Source of the DNA: Paenibacillus sp.
GTDB lineage: Bacteria; Bacillota; Bacilli; Paenibacillales; Paenibacillaceae
Direction of reading: 5' to 3'
DNA: 64,000 bases
NCBI GenBank assembly: GCA_031254035.1
Contig: JAIRVF010000057.1
Location: forward strand, 28,085 to 92,084
Each line of letters opens with the position of its first letter. The first letter of the stretch is position 1. Positions 51,901 through 60,152 of the stretch are shown here, piece by piece. The position numbers were made by a program, and so were the translations under genes. The notes below the pieces were generated by a model that was not told where the DNA came from, did not search any database, and saw nothing but the letters and a program-made list of their open reading frames with translations.

Positions 51901-52630
51901 ATTTTTCACCTGCCTGTTTTTTGGTTCGGGCTGAGGCTCTCTTTCCAAAATCCCTTTTTTTCATCTTTCGGATGGCCCCCAGTGTGGTTAGTTCCAAATA
52001 CCGCTCCACGTCGTATTCATTTTTGACCGTGTCATCAAGGTATTCCAGTAAGAGTATGACACCCATGACAATGAGGAAAGAAGCGGTAAATGCAACGGCA
52101 ATATTGACTTTCAGATTTGGACTGACCGGCACCAAATGAATTTGCGGCTTGGCTTTATCCAAAATCGAGATGTTGTCAACTTTCATGATCTGAGGAATTT
52201 CTTCCTTAAACACCTGCGAGACGGAATTGACGATATCCATGGCACGGTCGTAAGACGGATCTCTCATTTTCAAGGTAATAACTTGTGAGTTCTGGGCGGT
52301 GATCACTTGAAGTTTATCAGCGAGGTCTTGGGAGGATACCTTGAATTCAGGATGCTTCTGTACGACCTTGTCCATAATCGTGGCCGATGCAATAATGACT
52401 TTGTACGAATTGATCAGCATGATATTCGAGTTAATTTCGTTGATATCGAGTCCCCTTGCTCCTCCCTGATCCAAATTCATTTTATTCACAATCAAAGTGC
52501 TTGTGGCCTCGTACACCGGCGTCATTATGAATTTGCTGTAAAGTCCGGCTCCCGCGGTACAAATCACCACAAACGAAACAATCAGCCACAACCGTTTTCT
52601 CAGCATTTGTAGCATTAATTTTAATTCCAT
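51881..52630 (-). CDS. Wzz/YveK-type chain-length determinant and kinase activator
   Basis: 249 residues: TM1 (about 14-34), an extracytoplasmic domain with YEATSTLIVNKM, and TM2 (about 172-195, VAFTASFLIVMGVILLLEYL), then a short basic cytoplasmic tail that activates the kinase. There is a Pro-rich motif just before TM2 (IHLVPVSPNLK), as in the family. The ATG at 52630 has GGGGGAA upstream. It is flanked by CpsB and the BY-kinase in the classical order CpsB-CpsC-CpsD. Confidence 0.88.
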   Translation of the reverse strand: MELKLMLQMLRKRLWLIVSFVVICTAGAGLYSKFIMTPVYEATSTLIVNKMNLDQGGARGLDINEINSNIMLINSYKVIIASATIMDKVVQKHPEFKVSSQDLADKLQVITAQNSQVITLKMRDPSYDRAMDIVNSVSQVFKEEIPQIMKVDNISILDKAKPQIHLVPVSPNLKVNIAVAFTASFLIVMGVILLLEYLDDTVKNEYDVERYLELTTLGAIRKMKKRDFGKRASARTKKQAGEKYATLSQ

Positions 52631-52684
52631 CAGGATTCCCCCAGCTATATACAATTTTGAACCCGGGCGGCCTTTTTCCCGGCA

Positions 52685-53416
52685 TTAGATATGTAGGTTG
52701 CCAATCCTTCCTCCAAGGATTAATTGGGCCGCGTGATGCTGCAGCATTCGCAAATAGGAAGGCCCGCACAGCCGCTCAAGCGCTTCGTACCCTTCCTTCG
52801 TGAAAAATTGTCTTCGCAAGTTGTTATGCGCATCGCTGCCGATCAAGTGGATCCAGCGCTTTTTGCATAAATAGGAAGCCGTTTTCCGCACTTCTTCGCC
52901 AAAAAAGCCAATCAGCGATTGAGTCGTTACCTGCAGTCGTACGCCATGTTCTTCAATCCAGCCGAGTACTTGATCCGGGTTACCTATAATACTCAGATTC
53001 CGCTCAGGATGCGCGATCACAGGATGGACACCATGCTGTTTCATGTAAGCGAGAAATTCTTGGAAACAGCCGGGTATGCTGCGAGAAGGCAGTTCCACAA
53101 GCAGATAAGAGCTTCCGGCGAGTGTTTGAAGCCGTCCTGCACGGTGTTCCGCCCGGTAGGAGTCGGTAAGACGAAATTCCTGTCCGGGGAAAATCTTGAG
53201 TGAAATATTGTTTTTCTTCAGCATGCTGTTCAATGATGCAACCCGCCGCTGAATTTTGCGGGCTGTATTGGTATATCTCTTCGTTGCATGATGCGGAGTG
53301 GCGATGACGCTGTGCATTCCCTCTTTTACTGCAGCTGCAGCCATGCGGAGCGCCCCCTCCATCGTACTAGGGCCGTCATCAACGCCCGGAATGATATGGC
53401 AATGGGTATCAATCAT
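52685..53416 (-). CDS. CpsB/CapC-type Mn-dependent tyrosine phosphatase
   Basis: 243 residues of the PHP fold. Metal-site motifs DTHCHIIPGVDDGP at residues 3-16, ATPHH near 42, then VIAHPERN and GSDAHN. It dephosphorylates the C-terminal tyrosines of the BY-kinase. It is the first gene of the EPS locus, transcribed from a promoter at 53447-53475 under probable control of the divergent Xre-like protein. The RBS is AAGGTG. Confidence 0.9.
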   Translation of the reverse strand: MIDTHCHIIPGVDDGPSTMEGALRMAAAAVKEGMHSVIATPHHATKRYTNTARKIQRRVASLNSMLKKNNISLKIFPGQEFRLTDSYRAEHRAGRLQTLAGSSYLLVELPSRSIPGCFQEFLAYMKQHGVHPVIAHPERNLSIIGNPDQVLGWIEEHGVRLQVTTQSLIGFFGEEVRKTASYLCKKRWIHLIGSDAHNNLRRQFFTKEGYEALERLCGPSYLRMLQHHAAQLILGGRIGNLHI

Positions 53417-53439
53417 CTTATCAGCACCTTTTTACTCAT

Positions 53440-53454
53440 GTGACAATATGTATC
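53440..53454. promoter_or_regulatory. Degenerate Xre-type operator on the EPS promoter
   Basis: GTGACAATATGTATC matches GATACAAAATGTATC (the reverse complement of the palindrome at 53649) at 12 of 15 positions. It overlaps the -10 of the probable EPS promoter. Confidence 0.5.
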
Positions 53455-53475
53455 CCTTTATAGAGCGATCGACAA
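53447..53475 (-). promoter_or_regulatory. Probable EPS operon promoter
   Basis: Minus-strand TTGTCG (53470-53475), 17-base spacer, TACATA (53447-53452). The elements mirror the xre promoter (TTGACG-N17-TACATT). Match to consensus is modest. The rest of the 53476-53627 interval shows no other clear site. Confidence 0.4.
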
Positions 53476-53627
53476 CATTCTTTGTTAATTAAATACGAAA
53501 TTTGGAGATCCTTGCCGAGACTTAGTATCGATGACGACCATTGCACCATTAGGAAAAAACGACACTATAACAAGGGATTCCAGAACCTGATTTCTTAGGA
53601 AAATGGTTTCAAAATGCATACAAACTA

Positions 53628-53656
53628 TTGACGACACTGTTAATTTACGATACATT
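53628..53656 (+). promoter_or_regulatory. Probable promoter of the xre-like gene
   Basis: TTGACG (53628-53633), 17-base spacer, TACATT (53651-53656). The -10 lies inside the palindrome at 53649-53663, implying autorepression. Confidence 0.55.
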
Positions 53657-53663
53657 TTGTATC
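53649..53663. promoter_or_regulatory. Perfect Xre-type palindrome
   Basis: GATACATTTTGTATC: six-base arms GATACA/TGTATC around TTT. Its reverse complement GATACAAAATGTATC is, from memory, the published operator consensus of B. subtilis prophage PBSX Xre. It covers the -10 and the start of the divergent xre promoter. Confidence 0.7.
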
Positions 53664-53714
53664 ATGTCAAGTGTAATTTAATCTACTTTGATCTCATGCG
53701 GAGGGTGGGGAAAC

Positions 53715-53960
53715 ATGAAGTACGGTCACCGGATTGCGGAGCTACGGGAACAGAAGGGTTGGACGCAAGAGGAATTATCCGCTTCGATCGGTATCAGCAG
53801 AGCCGCTTTGTCTCACTACGAGAAAGACCGAAGGAAGCCTGATTATGACACCCTAAACCGACTGGCAGATCTGTTTCAGGTCTCCATTGATTTCTTGCTG
53901 GGAAGGAGAGATGCGCCCAAAACCTCCGCGGAGCCGGAGCCGAATTTTACAGAACCGTGA
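53715..53960 (+). CDS. Xre-family HTH transcriptional regulator
   Basis: 81 residues: one HTH_3 domain (about 4-60, IAELREQKGWTQEELSASIGISRAALSHYEKDRRKPDYDTLNRLADLF) and a short acidic C-tail. It is a small repressor of the Xre/SinR-like class, acting on DNA palindromes. It is transcribed divergently from the EPS operon, 298 bp away. A perfect palindrome overlies its own promoter and a degenerate one overlies the EPS promoter, so it probably controls both. The ATG at 53715 has GGAGGGTGGGG upstream. It lacks a ligand or oligomerisation domain beyond the tail. Confidence 0.88.
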   Translation: MKYGHRIAELREQKGWTQEELSASIGISRAALSHYEKDRRKPDYDTLNRLADLFQVSIDFLLGRRDAPKTSAEPEPNFTEP

Positions 53961-53995
53961 AGCTGCAGCCTGGGGATACATGAAATAAGAAATAA

Positions 53996-54052
53996 CCCCA
54001 CAAAGTGGAGCATATGCTTCGATGCGTATTCCAAATACTTTGCGGGGACCCC
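53996..54052 (+). repeat. 120-bp interspersed repeat, internally deleted copy
   Basis: 57 bases: CCCCACAAAG joins directly to GTGGAGCATATGCTTCG and ends CTTTGCGGGGACCCC. Compared with copy 1, a 63-base central block including the hairpin is missing, leaving the ends intact. It lies 35 bases after the xre-like stop. Confidence 0.75.
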
Positions 54053-54134
54053 AAAAAACTTAACACTCACTTATTGATTCTATAATCTTGAAGAATGGTA
54101 AAATCGCCTGCGACATCTTTTTTTGCAATGAGAC

Positions 54135-54164
54135 TTTACGCATAACAGGTCCAGCATGTATAAT
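54135..54164 (+). promoter_or_regulatory. Probable promoter of the ydjM-like gene
   Basis: TTTACG (54135-54140), 18-base spacer, TATAAT (54159-54164), with an operator-like palindrome just downstream. Confidence 0.55.
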
Positions 54165-54170
54165 ATGGTA

Positions 54171-54186
54171 GCAAACATATGTTTGC
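54171..54186. promoter_or_regulatory. Perfect 16-base palindrome resembling a LexA box
   Basis: GCAAACATATGTTTGC, centred about ten bases after the -10, thus over the transcription start. Compared with the Bacillus LexA (DinR) consensus CGAACNNNNGTTCG it has CAAACATATGTTTG, one change per half-site. Confidence 0.5.
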
Positions 54187-54218
54187 CTATTTCATCTTTG
54201 TCAGTCAGAGGAGGAACA

Positions 54219-54866
54219 ATGAAAGGTTCAACACATTTGGCTATCGGCGTGGCCATCGGAGCGGCTGCAGCCGCATATTATCCATTCACGTTGAAACATG
54301 CCGCGCTTTATATTGCGGTTTCCGCAATGTCTGCGCTCAGTGCTGATTTGGACGGCCCAAGCATCCTGAGCTCAAAGATCGGTCAAGTTTCTAAATGGCT
54401 GCGGGAAATGCTTTATTGGTCTGGGCTGCTTCTGATCGTAATTCTTGCCTGGTTATATTTCGCGAAAGGTTTTTTTGTCGTGGAGTATTCATTGACGGCG
54501 CTTAGCTTGTTTCTTCTCGGTCTGATCATTAAGGACGGCCTCATACGAAATATCCTCGTCAGTGTTATAGGCTGCCTGACATTTTATTATGGCTTGTCGC
54601 ATCAGATGACATGGCTTATGGGCTTCGGCATTTTCGTGGCTGTCGCTCCATGGCTGAAACACCGCGGATTGACGCATACAGTTTGGGCACTGATACTCTG
54701 GGCATACATAGGTTCGGGACTCGAGCATCAACTTCAGGTTGAAGGAATTAAACTGGTGGCAACCGCAGGATATCTGTCGCATCTGATTGCGGATTCGCTT
54801 ACGCCAAAAGGCGTCAAATGGCTGTATCCGGTGCTAAAAAAATCTTTCAAGCTGCCAATCGTATAA
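54219..54866 (+). CDS. YdjM-like membrane-bound metal-dependent hydrolase family protein
   Basis: 215 residues with about five to six TM segments. It starts MKGSTHLAIG and carries ALSADLDGPSILSSKIG, HRGLTHTVWALILW and GYLSHLIADSLTPKGVKWLYP, the three conserved blocks of the YdjM/DUF457 (LexA-regulated inner-membrane protein) family. The histidines and aspartates could bind metal. In E. coli the gene is SOS-controlled; the palindrome at 54171 fits that. The ATG at 54219 has GAGGAGGAAC upstream; a frame from 54156 is overlapped by promoter and operator. Confidence 0.85.
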   Translation: MKGSTHLAIGVAIGAAAAAYYPFTLKHAALYIAVSAMSALSADLDGPSILSSKIGQVSKWLREMLYWSGLLLIVILAWLYFAKGFFVVEYSLTALSLFLLGLIIKDGLIRNILVSVIGCLTFYYGLSHQMTWLMGFGIFVAVAPWLKHRGLTHTVWALILWAYIGSGLEHQLQVEGIKLVATAGYLSHLIADSLTPKGVKWLYPVLKKSFKLPIV

Positions 54867-54898
54867 GGGGTAAACAGTTCACAGTTTTTGCTTCACAT

Positions 54899-54969
54899 AA
54901 ACTCTCCGGCGAAAATGCCGCATGTCCTTCTTAACCGCGAGGGAACTTGCAGCGCCTGGAGAGTTTTTT
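54899..54969 (+). terminator. Terminator after the ydjM-like gene
   Basis: AAACTCTCC (54899-54907) pairs with GGAGAGTTT at 54958-54966, then TTT; the loop is long (50 bases) with an inner GGCG/CGCC. It is 33 bases past the stop. Confidence 0.6.
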
Positions 54970-55116
54970 ATGATTTCTAGCCAATCATTCTCCTCTCAGC
55001 TTTAGGGTGGATGAATATCCGTATCTTTTATAAATGTTTTAAGCATAATTTGTTAAAAGAGGATGATTAACGGTTATTCTAATAATAAACCACAAACAAA
55101 CAAGGAGAATTTCAAA

Positions 55117-56010
55117 TTGGCGAGTAAATCCATTTTTGCGGTGTGGATCAGTCTGATTAGCAATATTTTGCTGACTGCTTTAAAAATTATCATCGGTTTG
55201 CTTTTCAATAGTAAGGTTCTCGTGGCAGATGGGATCCATAATGCGGGGGATGTTGTGGCGACTATCGCCGCTTTGACGTCGGCTCTGGTGTCCAGGAAAC
55301 CCGCGGATGAAGATCATCCTTACGGGCACGGCAAAGCGGAAGCGATAGCATCGGGTCTTGTGGCCATTATTTTGATCGTGGTTGCGCTTTTAATGGTATA
55401 TAAGTCGATCGAGTCCTTTTTCGAGCCACCGGTACGAGCCAGTTGGATCGCCCTGATCGCCGCACTGGTCTCTTTGGTCTGGAAGCAGGCGCTTTACATG
55501 TACTGCATCCGGATCGGGAGAGCCGAGAACAGCCGTAGTCTGATTGCAACCGCCTATGATCATGTTGCCGATGTATATGCATCCGCTGCTGCTGTTGTCG
55601 GTATCGGTATTGCTTTGATTGGTGACCATTACCATATTGCCTATACGGAATACGGCGACTCGGCTGCGGGCATCATCGTCTCTTACCTCGTGATTAGGCT
55701 CGGGATTCATATGGGGTGGGAGTCGGTCGACATATTGATGGACAAAAACATTACGAATGAGCAACTCACCGAGCTCAACTCCATCATCTACTCTGTTCCC
55801 AACGTCAAACGGGTGGACAGCATCCGCGCCAGAGAGCTGGGGAATGCCATCATTGTTGATGTGAAAGTCAGCGTCCCAAACAAACTGACTGTAAAAGAAG
55901 GCCATGACGTAAGCCGTGAAGTCAAAAAAACGATCATGCAGCGGATGAAACAGGTTGGGGATGTCATGGTTCATTTGAATCCATGGTTCGCAGATGGAGA
56001 GGAAGAATGA
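55117..56010 (+). CDS. Cation diffusion facilitator (CDF) family transporter
   Basis: 297 residues, six TM segments plus a C-terminal cytosolic ferredoxin-like domain (about 205-297). Metal-site motifs are DGIHNAGDV in TM2 and DHVADVYASAA in TM5; HPYGHGKAE is the conserved loop. The family exports Zn, Mn or Fe by proton exchange. I choose the TTG start at 55117 since AAGGAG lies nine bases upstream; an ATG 18 codons before (55063) has its ribosome site directly adjacent and gives a length above the YdfM-type norm. The 120-bp repeat begins eight bases after the stop. Confidence 0.88.
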   Translation: MASKSIFAVWISLISNILLTALKIIIGLLFNSKVLVADGIHNAGDVVATIAALTSALVSRKPADEDHPYGHGKAEAIASGLVAIILIVVALLMVYKSIESFFEPPVRASWIALIAALVSLVWKQALYMYCIRIGRAENSRSLIATAYDHVADVYASAAAVVGIGIALIGDHYHIAYTEYGDSAAGIIVSYLVIRLGIHMGWESVDILMDKNITNEQLTELNSIIYSVPNVKRVDSIRARELGNAIIVDVKVSVPNKLTVKEGHDVSREVKKTIMQRMKQVGDVMVHLNPWFADGEEE

Positions 56011-56018
56011 GTAAATAT

Positions 56019-56138
56019 CCCCACAAAGAGTATCGGAAAGAAGTCCGACGCCTCTCAAAGAGGGGCGCTTTTGCGGAGCAAAAGTACTGAGTGACGTGTG
56101 GCCTTTGAAGCTTATTCCGATTACTTTGCGGGGGCCCC
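56019..56138 (+). repeat. 120-bp interspersed repeat, copy 2
   Basis: Full copy, same length as 20424-20543: CCCCACAAAGAGTATCGGAA at the left, the hairpin CTTTTGCGGAGCAAAAG, and the right end CTTTGCGGGGGCCCC. A 20-base central segment has diverged (GACGTGTGGCCTTTGAAG). It starts nine bases after the CDF stop. Confidence 0.85.
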
Positions 56139-56144
56139 GAAAAA

Positions 56145-56193
56145 AAATGGCTGTTCCCCGGGCCAAGATTGAGAGCCCGGGAACAGCCATTTC
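56145..56193. terminator. Strong bidirectional terminator after beta-galactosidase
   Basis: AAATGGCTGTTCCCCGGGCC pairs with a nearly perfect partner ending CCCGGGAACAGCCATTT; A8 on the left gives a T8 run on the minus strand. It stops the GH35 gene (minus) and the CDF gene (plus). Confidence 0.9.
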
Positions 56194-56202
56194 TTTTGCG
56201 TT

Positions 56203-57963
56203 TTAACCAAGCTCCGGCGCATCCACCAGCTCGACTGCCGGTTTGCTTGTTCCGTGAAGCTCGAAAACGATAAGTTCGTTGCTTCCCTCTTTCAGGAGAG
56301 GTGCGGGAATGTAAAGCGCTTTTTGCGGACCTGCTTCCCAATAACGTCCAAGATTGAATCCGTTCACATACACAACGCCTTTAGTCCAGCCTTCCAAACG
56401 GATAAAGGTATCCGCCAGTTCGTCGACCTCAAACGTCCCCTGGTAGAACGACGGCACTGCCTGCGTTCCAGCAGCAGCTTCATCTGCCTGTAGCGACCTG
56501 AACGAAAGCGTTGTTACATCTTTTAATGGCAGCGGACGAATCGTCCAGTCGTACAAAAACTGATTTCCATGCCGGATACCTTCCGTAATTCCTTTCGGAT
56601 CCCTCATAAGTGGGCCGTAATTGACGCGCCCCATGTTTTCGACCAGCACGTCCAGTTGCAGGCCTTCGGCCGGAACATCGAGAGGAATGCCTGCCGGGTT
56701 CCAGCGTTCTACCGTGCCCACATATTTGCCGTCCGCAAACACCAGAGCGCGGTCACGCACATCTTGAAGCACCAGCTCGAGCCCCTGTCTCGGACCGGTG
56801 ATACGAGTCGAATATAGGATGAAACCATAACTTTGTCCGACCTTCTCCATCGGTTCAGGGCAAGTACGATGTACAGGCTCAGACAGCTTATCCAGTTGAT
56901 CAAACAGAACGGCCTGTCCAGTCATCTTGACCTCGCCATATGCCTTTTTGCGGATCGGCTCCGGCAATTCCAGCTCCGGCAGCTCGACATAACGGGAAAG
57001 CACCTCGCGTACGGCGTAAAATTTCGGCGTTGGATCACCGGATTCACTGAGCAGCGTATCGTAATCATAGCTCGTCACGGTCGGCTCAAATTGCCCCCCA
57101 TGGTTGGCCCCGTTATAAAAGCCGAAATTGGTGCCGCCATGGAACATGTAGAAGTTTACCGATGCCCCTTCATCCAGTATTTCCTCCAGCGCTTTCACCG
57201 TATCTTCTGCAGGCCGTGTATGGTGCTCTTCCATCCAGTGATCAAACCAGCCATTCCAGAACTCCATGCACATCAAAGGGCCCTCAGGCTGATACTCGCG
57301 CAGATTCGCAAACGCTTCCTTGGCTCTGGATCCAAAGTTGACAGTTTCGAGAACTCCATCCACCATTCCACCCTGAAGCATAAAGTCATCGGGGCCATCG
57401 GACGTAAACAGCAGTACGTCGATCCCACGGTGAATCATCCCTTCCTTCAGGTAATTCAGATACTGCTTGTCATTGCCGTAACTGCCGTATTCGTTTTCAA
57501 TCTGCATGGCAATGATCGGCCCGCCATTAGTGCAAAGAAGCGGTTTCAAACGCGGCAACAACTCGTCGAAATAACGGTCAACCTTATCAAGGTAGGCCCG
57601 ATCGAAACAACGCAAGCGCATGGAGGAATTCTCCAGCAGCCAAGCCGGGAGTCCGCCGAATTCCCATTCGGCACAGATGTACGGGCTTGGACGCACGATG
57701 ACATGTAGTCCAAGTTCACCGGCGATCCGAATAAAACCTTCGATATCACCAAGCCCTTCGAAGACAAATTTGCCTTCCTCCGGTTCATGAATGTTCCAAG
57801 CAACATACGTTTCTACCGTGTTGAATCCGCAGGCCTTCAGCTTCAGCAGGCGATCCCGCCAATACTCCGGTACGACACGGAAGTAGTGGATGGAACCTGA
57901 CAAAATTCGGAGGGGGGTTCCTTCATACATAAAATCGTTTCCTTGAACCTTAAGCTCTGCCAT
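56203..57963 (-). CDS. GH35 beta-galactosidase
   Basis: 586 residues. The GH35 catalytic acid/base Glu is in AMQIENEYGSYG (near 155) and the nucleophile Glu in MEFWNGWFDHW (near 232); ILSGSIHYFRVVPEYWRDRL and PYICAEWEFGGLPAWLL are diagnostic. Two beta domains follow (from about 390), with VYVNGFNLGRYWEAGPQKALYIPAPLLKEGSNEL. There is no signal peptide, so it is a cytosolic enzyme acting on imported galactosides. Its 5' region contains an unusual dyad arrangement around a -10 box. The ATG has GGGAGAG upstream. Confidence 0.93.
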   Translation of the reverse strand: MAELKVQGNDFMYEGTPLRILSGSIHYFRVVPEYWRDRLLKLKACGFNTVETYVAWNIHEPEEGKFVFEGLGDIEGFIRIAGELGLHVIVRPSPYICAEWEFGGLPAWLLENSSMRLRCFDRAYLDKVDRYFDELLPRLKPLLCTNGGPIIAMQIENEYGSYGNDKQYLNYLKEGMIHRGIDVLLFTSDGPDDFMLQGGMVDGVLETVNFGSRAKEAFANLREYQPEGPLMCMEFWNGWFDHWMEEHHTRPAEDTVKALEEILDEGASVNFYMFHGGTNFGFYNGANHGGQFEPTVTSYDYDTLLSESGDPTPKFYAVREVLSRYVELPELELPEPIRKKAYGEVKMTGQAVLFDQLDKLSEPVHRTCPEPMEKVGQSYGFILYSTRITGPRQGLELVLQDVRDRALVFADGKYVGTVERWNPAGIPLDVPAEGLQLDVLVENMGRVNYGPLMRDPKGITEGIRHGNQFLYDWTIRPLPLKDVTTLSFRSLQADEAAAGTQAVPSFYQGTFEVDELADTFIRLEGWTKGVVYVNGFNLGRYWEAGPQKALYIPAPLLKEGSNELIVFELHGTSKPAVELVDAPELG

Positions 57964-57987
57964 TATGCTTGATCTCTCCCTATAGGT

Positions 57988-58056
57988 GCCCTGATTTTGG
58001 CCCTTTCCTTGCCATTAGCCCTGTCTGGCCTATTATAAGCCAGAATCAGGGCTAAT
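57988..58056 (-). promoter_or_regulatory. Three-part dyad around the beta-galactosidase -10 box
   Basis: Half A, GCCAGAATCAGGGCTAAT (58039-58056), is the inverse of half B, ATTAGCCCTGTCTGGC (58014-58029), except for a two-base indel. A third copy C, GCCCTGATTTTGGC (57988-58001), matches A's reverse complement at 13 of 14 bases. A minus-strand TATAAT sits between A and B (58032-58037). It may be a double operator or, if transcribed from further upstream, a switch in which A can pair with B or C. There is no T run and no good -35. Confidence 0.45.
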
Positions 58057-58206
58057 GGGATAGCGTATTTTGACTATTTTCCTACTCAATCTACTAATCC
58101 TTGACTCCGCCAAGCATCATGCCAACTCGATAGATTAAAATCATCTCTACTGACGTTATCTCTACTGAAGTTGAACGAGCTTCGACGTCATCATCGGGAA
58201 GTATGA

Positions 58207-60003
58207 CTACCGGCAGCGGTTCAGGAATTGCACCATGCGGGCATACGCGATTTTTTCGTTGGCTTTCTTCGTGATACCGTGCCCTTCATCGTCAAAAACG
58301 ATATATTCCACGTCACGACCTTTCTCCAGCAACGCCTCAACGATCTGGTCTGATTCGGCCTTGACGACGCGGGGATCGTTAGCTCCCTGGATGATCAGCA
58401 GCGGATTCACCATATTGTCGAGATACGTAATTGGCGTATCCTTAATGAATCGCTCACGGTCCCGTTCCGGATCGCCAAGCCATTGTTCCATGATCGGCTT
58501 CCAATGATCTGGCACCGAATGGTAGAAAGTGAACAGGTTGCTAGGGCCGACAATGTCGATGGCCGCCTTGAAATATTCCGGATTTCTTCCAGCAAGCAGC
58601 AGCGTCATGTAACCCCCATAGCTGCCGCCCATCACAAACAGACGGTCACGGCTGGAAATGCCCTGTTCAAATAGCCATTCCATCCCGGCTAGGCAATCCT
58701 TACGCGGCCCTTCTCCCCAGTCCTGCTCCACCAGCTTCGTAAATGAGCTGCCATAACCCGTACTGCCCCGGAAATTCGGGCAGAAAACATGGTAGCCCTC
58801 AGCGATAATATATTGGAACATAGCCCGAAACTGTTTGCGTTCCGCAGCTTGGGGACCACCATGGGGCCAGAACACGGTATAGCCGTTCGCGGTATGCTCT
58901 TTGGCGCGGAAAAGAAGCGCTTCGATCTCCATTCCGTCAAATGACGAATACGTGACCACTTCCGGAGCAACCAGATCCGCTTCGGTCAAGCCGGTCATCA
59001 CGTTTTTCGTCAACATGGTCCAAGTGCTGCCGTCAAAACGATAGATATTAAATGGCTTTACCGCCCCGCGTCCCAAAATATACAAATTACCCGAGCGGGC
59101 GACCACAAGTTGCTCAAGGATGTCAACAGGCAGCGTAATCGCTGTCAGTTCGCCGCTGTCCAAGGCGTACGCATAAAGATGATCTTCGACGCCCTTTTCT
59201 GTAACGATGAATACCGTCCGTGTATCCTCATGGAACCTTAGCAGCGATACCGTTTCCCGATCAATCCCGCACAACTTCTTAAAGGTTCCCTCCTTGATAT
59301 TGAAGTGCGCCATATATGTAAATTCCGAGTCGTAATCCGTTGTGAAGATCACATTGTCATTATCCAGGAATTGTACGTTCCCCGAAGTATGAACCTGCTC
59401 TGGAGAAGGTGTAAGACAAATCTCCTTCCCGTCTCCAAGAAGAATGTAGCTCACATAATAAGTATTGGCGTATACTTTGGTAAACGCAATCGTCTTCTCG
59501 TCCGGACTAACCGCGCAGATCTCAGTTGTCGTATCCTTCCCTTCCACGAGCAGCCGGTCTTCACCGGTTTTCAAATCGTATACCCGGGAATTTAGAAAAT
59601 TGGGGTTATCTTTGGAGGTCGTGTAATACATGCGACTGCCGTCTTCGGACAAATGCACGAACTCATGTTTTTCATCCGGGGAAGCGTTTTCAAAAAGCGG
59701 AAATGGATCACCACCATTCCATCTCAAAGCATGCAGCAGGTAATTTTCGTCCCCGTCGTGATCAAAGGCCGTCAAAATATGTCTGCCTTGAGGGTCCAGT
59801 TTGATGAAGCTGCACAGTTGATCATTGTAGGTAAGCGGATAAGGGTAAGAAGTCTCTCCATTCATGTCCATGGCCCACAAATTGAATTTGCCGCTGAGGG
59901 TACTAGTGAACACAAGCCGTGATTCATCGCGGCTCACACCGAATGCTCGAATAAGATACGTTTGAAAAAACTGCTCCACGTCAGGCTTTGGAAATTGAAT
60001 CAT
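58207..60003 (-). CDS. S9 family prolyl oligopeptidase-like peptidase
   Basis: 598 residues. An N-terminal beta-propeller of about 350 residues (repeats with LSEDGSRMYYTTS, VSPDEKTIAFT) is followed by an alpha/beta-hydrolase domain: nucleophile Ser in GGSYGGYMTLL (near 461), Asp in QGANDPRV (near 544) and His in DEGHGI (near 576). It cleaves short peptides in the cytoplasm, no signal being present. It may act on acyl-amino acids or dipeptides. The RBS is AGGAGATG before the ATG. A 243-bp gap separates it from the GH35 gene. Confidence 0.9.
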   Translation of the reverse strand: MIQFPKPDVEQFFQTYLIRAFGVSRDESRLVFTSTLSGKFNLWAMDMNGETSYPYPLTYNDQLCSFIKLDPQGRHILTAFDHDGDENYLLHALRWNGGDPFPLFENASPDEKHEFVHLSEDGSRMYYTTSKDNPNFLNSRVYDLKTGEDRLLVEGKDTTTEICAVSPDEKTIAFTKVYANTYYVSYILLGDGKEICLTPSPEQVHTSGNVQFLDNDNVIFTTDYDSEFTYMAHFNIKEGTFKKLCGIDRETVSLLRFHEDTRTVFIVTEKGVEDHLYAYALDSGELTAITLPVDILEQLVVARSGNLYILGRGAVKPFNIYRFDGSTWTMLTKNVMTGLTEADLVAPEVVTYSSFDGMEIEALLFRAKEHTANGYTVFWPHGGPQAAERKQFRAMFQYIIAEGYHVFCPNFRGSTGYGSSFTKLVEQDWGEGPRKDCLAGMEWLFEQGISSRDRLFVMGGSYGGYMTLLLAGRNPEYFKAAIDIVGPSNLFTFYHSVPDHWKPIMEQWLGDPERDRERFIKDTPITYLDNMVNPLLIIQGANDPRVVKAESDQIVEALLEKGRDVEYIVFDDEGHGITKKANEKIAYARMVQFLNRCR

Positions 60004-60152
60004 GGATTATTACATCTCCTGTCTCCCTGAAAATTGACCCCGGTCAAACTGAGGCCCATACATTATTATAGTTCACGACCGATTAATATTACCATAGATT
60101 CCATAGGTTTCCCCCGCCCAAACCACTTCAGTGATTCATATTTCAACATGCG

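Noticed and set aside
55063-55116. ATG at 55063 as start of the CDF transporter
   Set aside because: The ribosome site touches the ATG, and a TTG at 55117 has AAGGAG at nine bases and yields a family-typical length.
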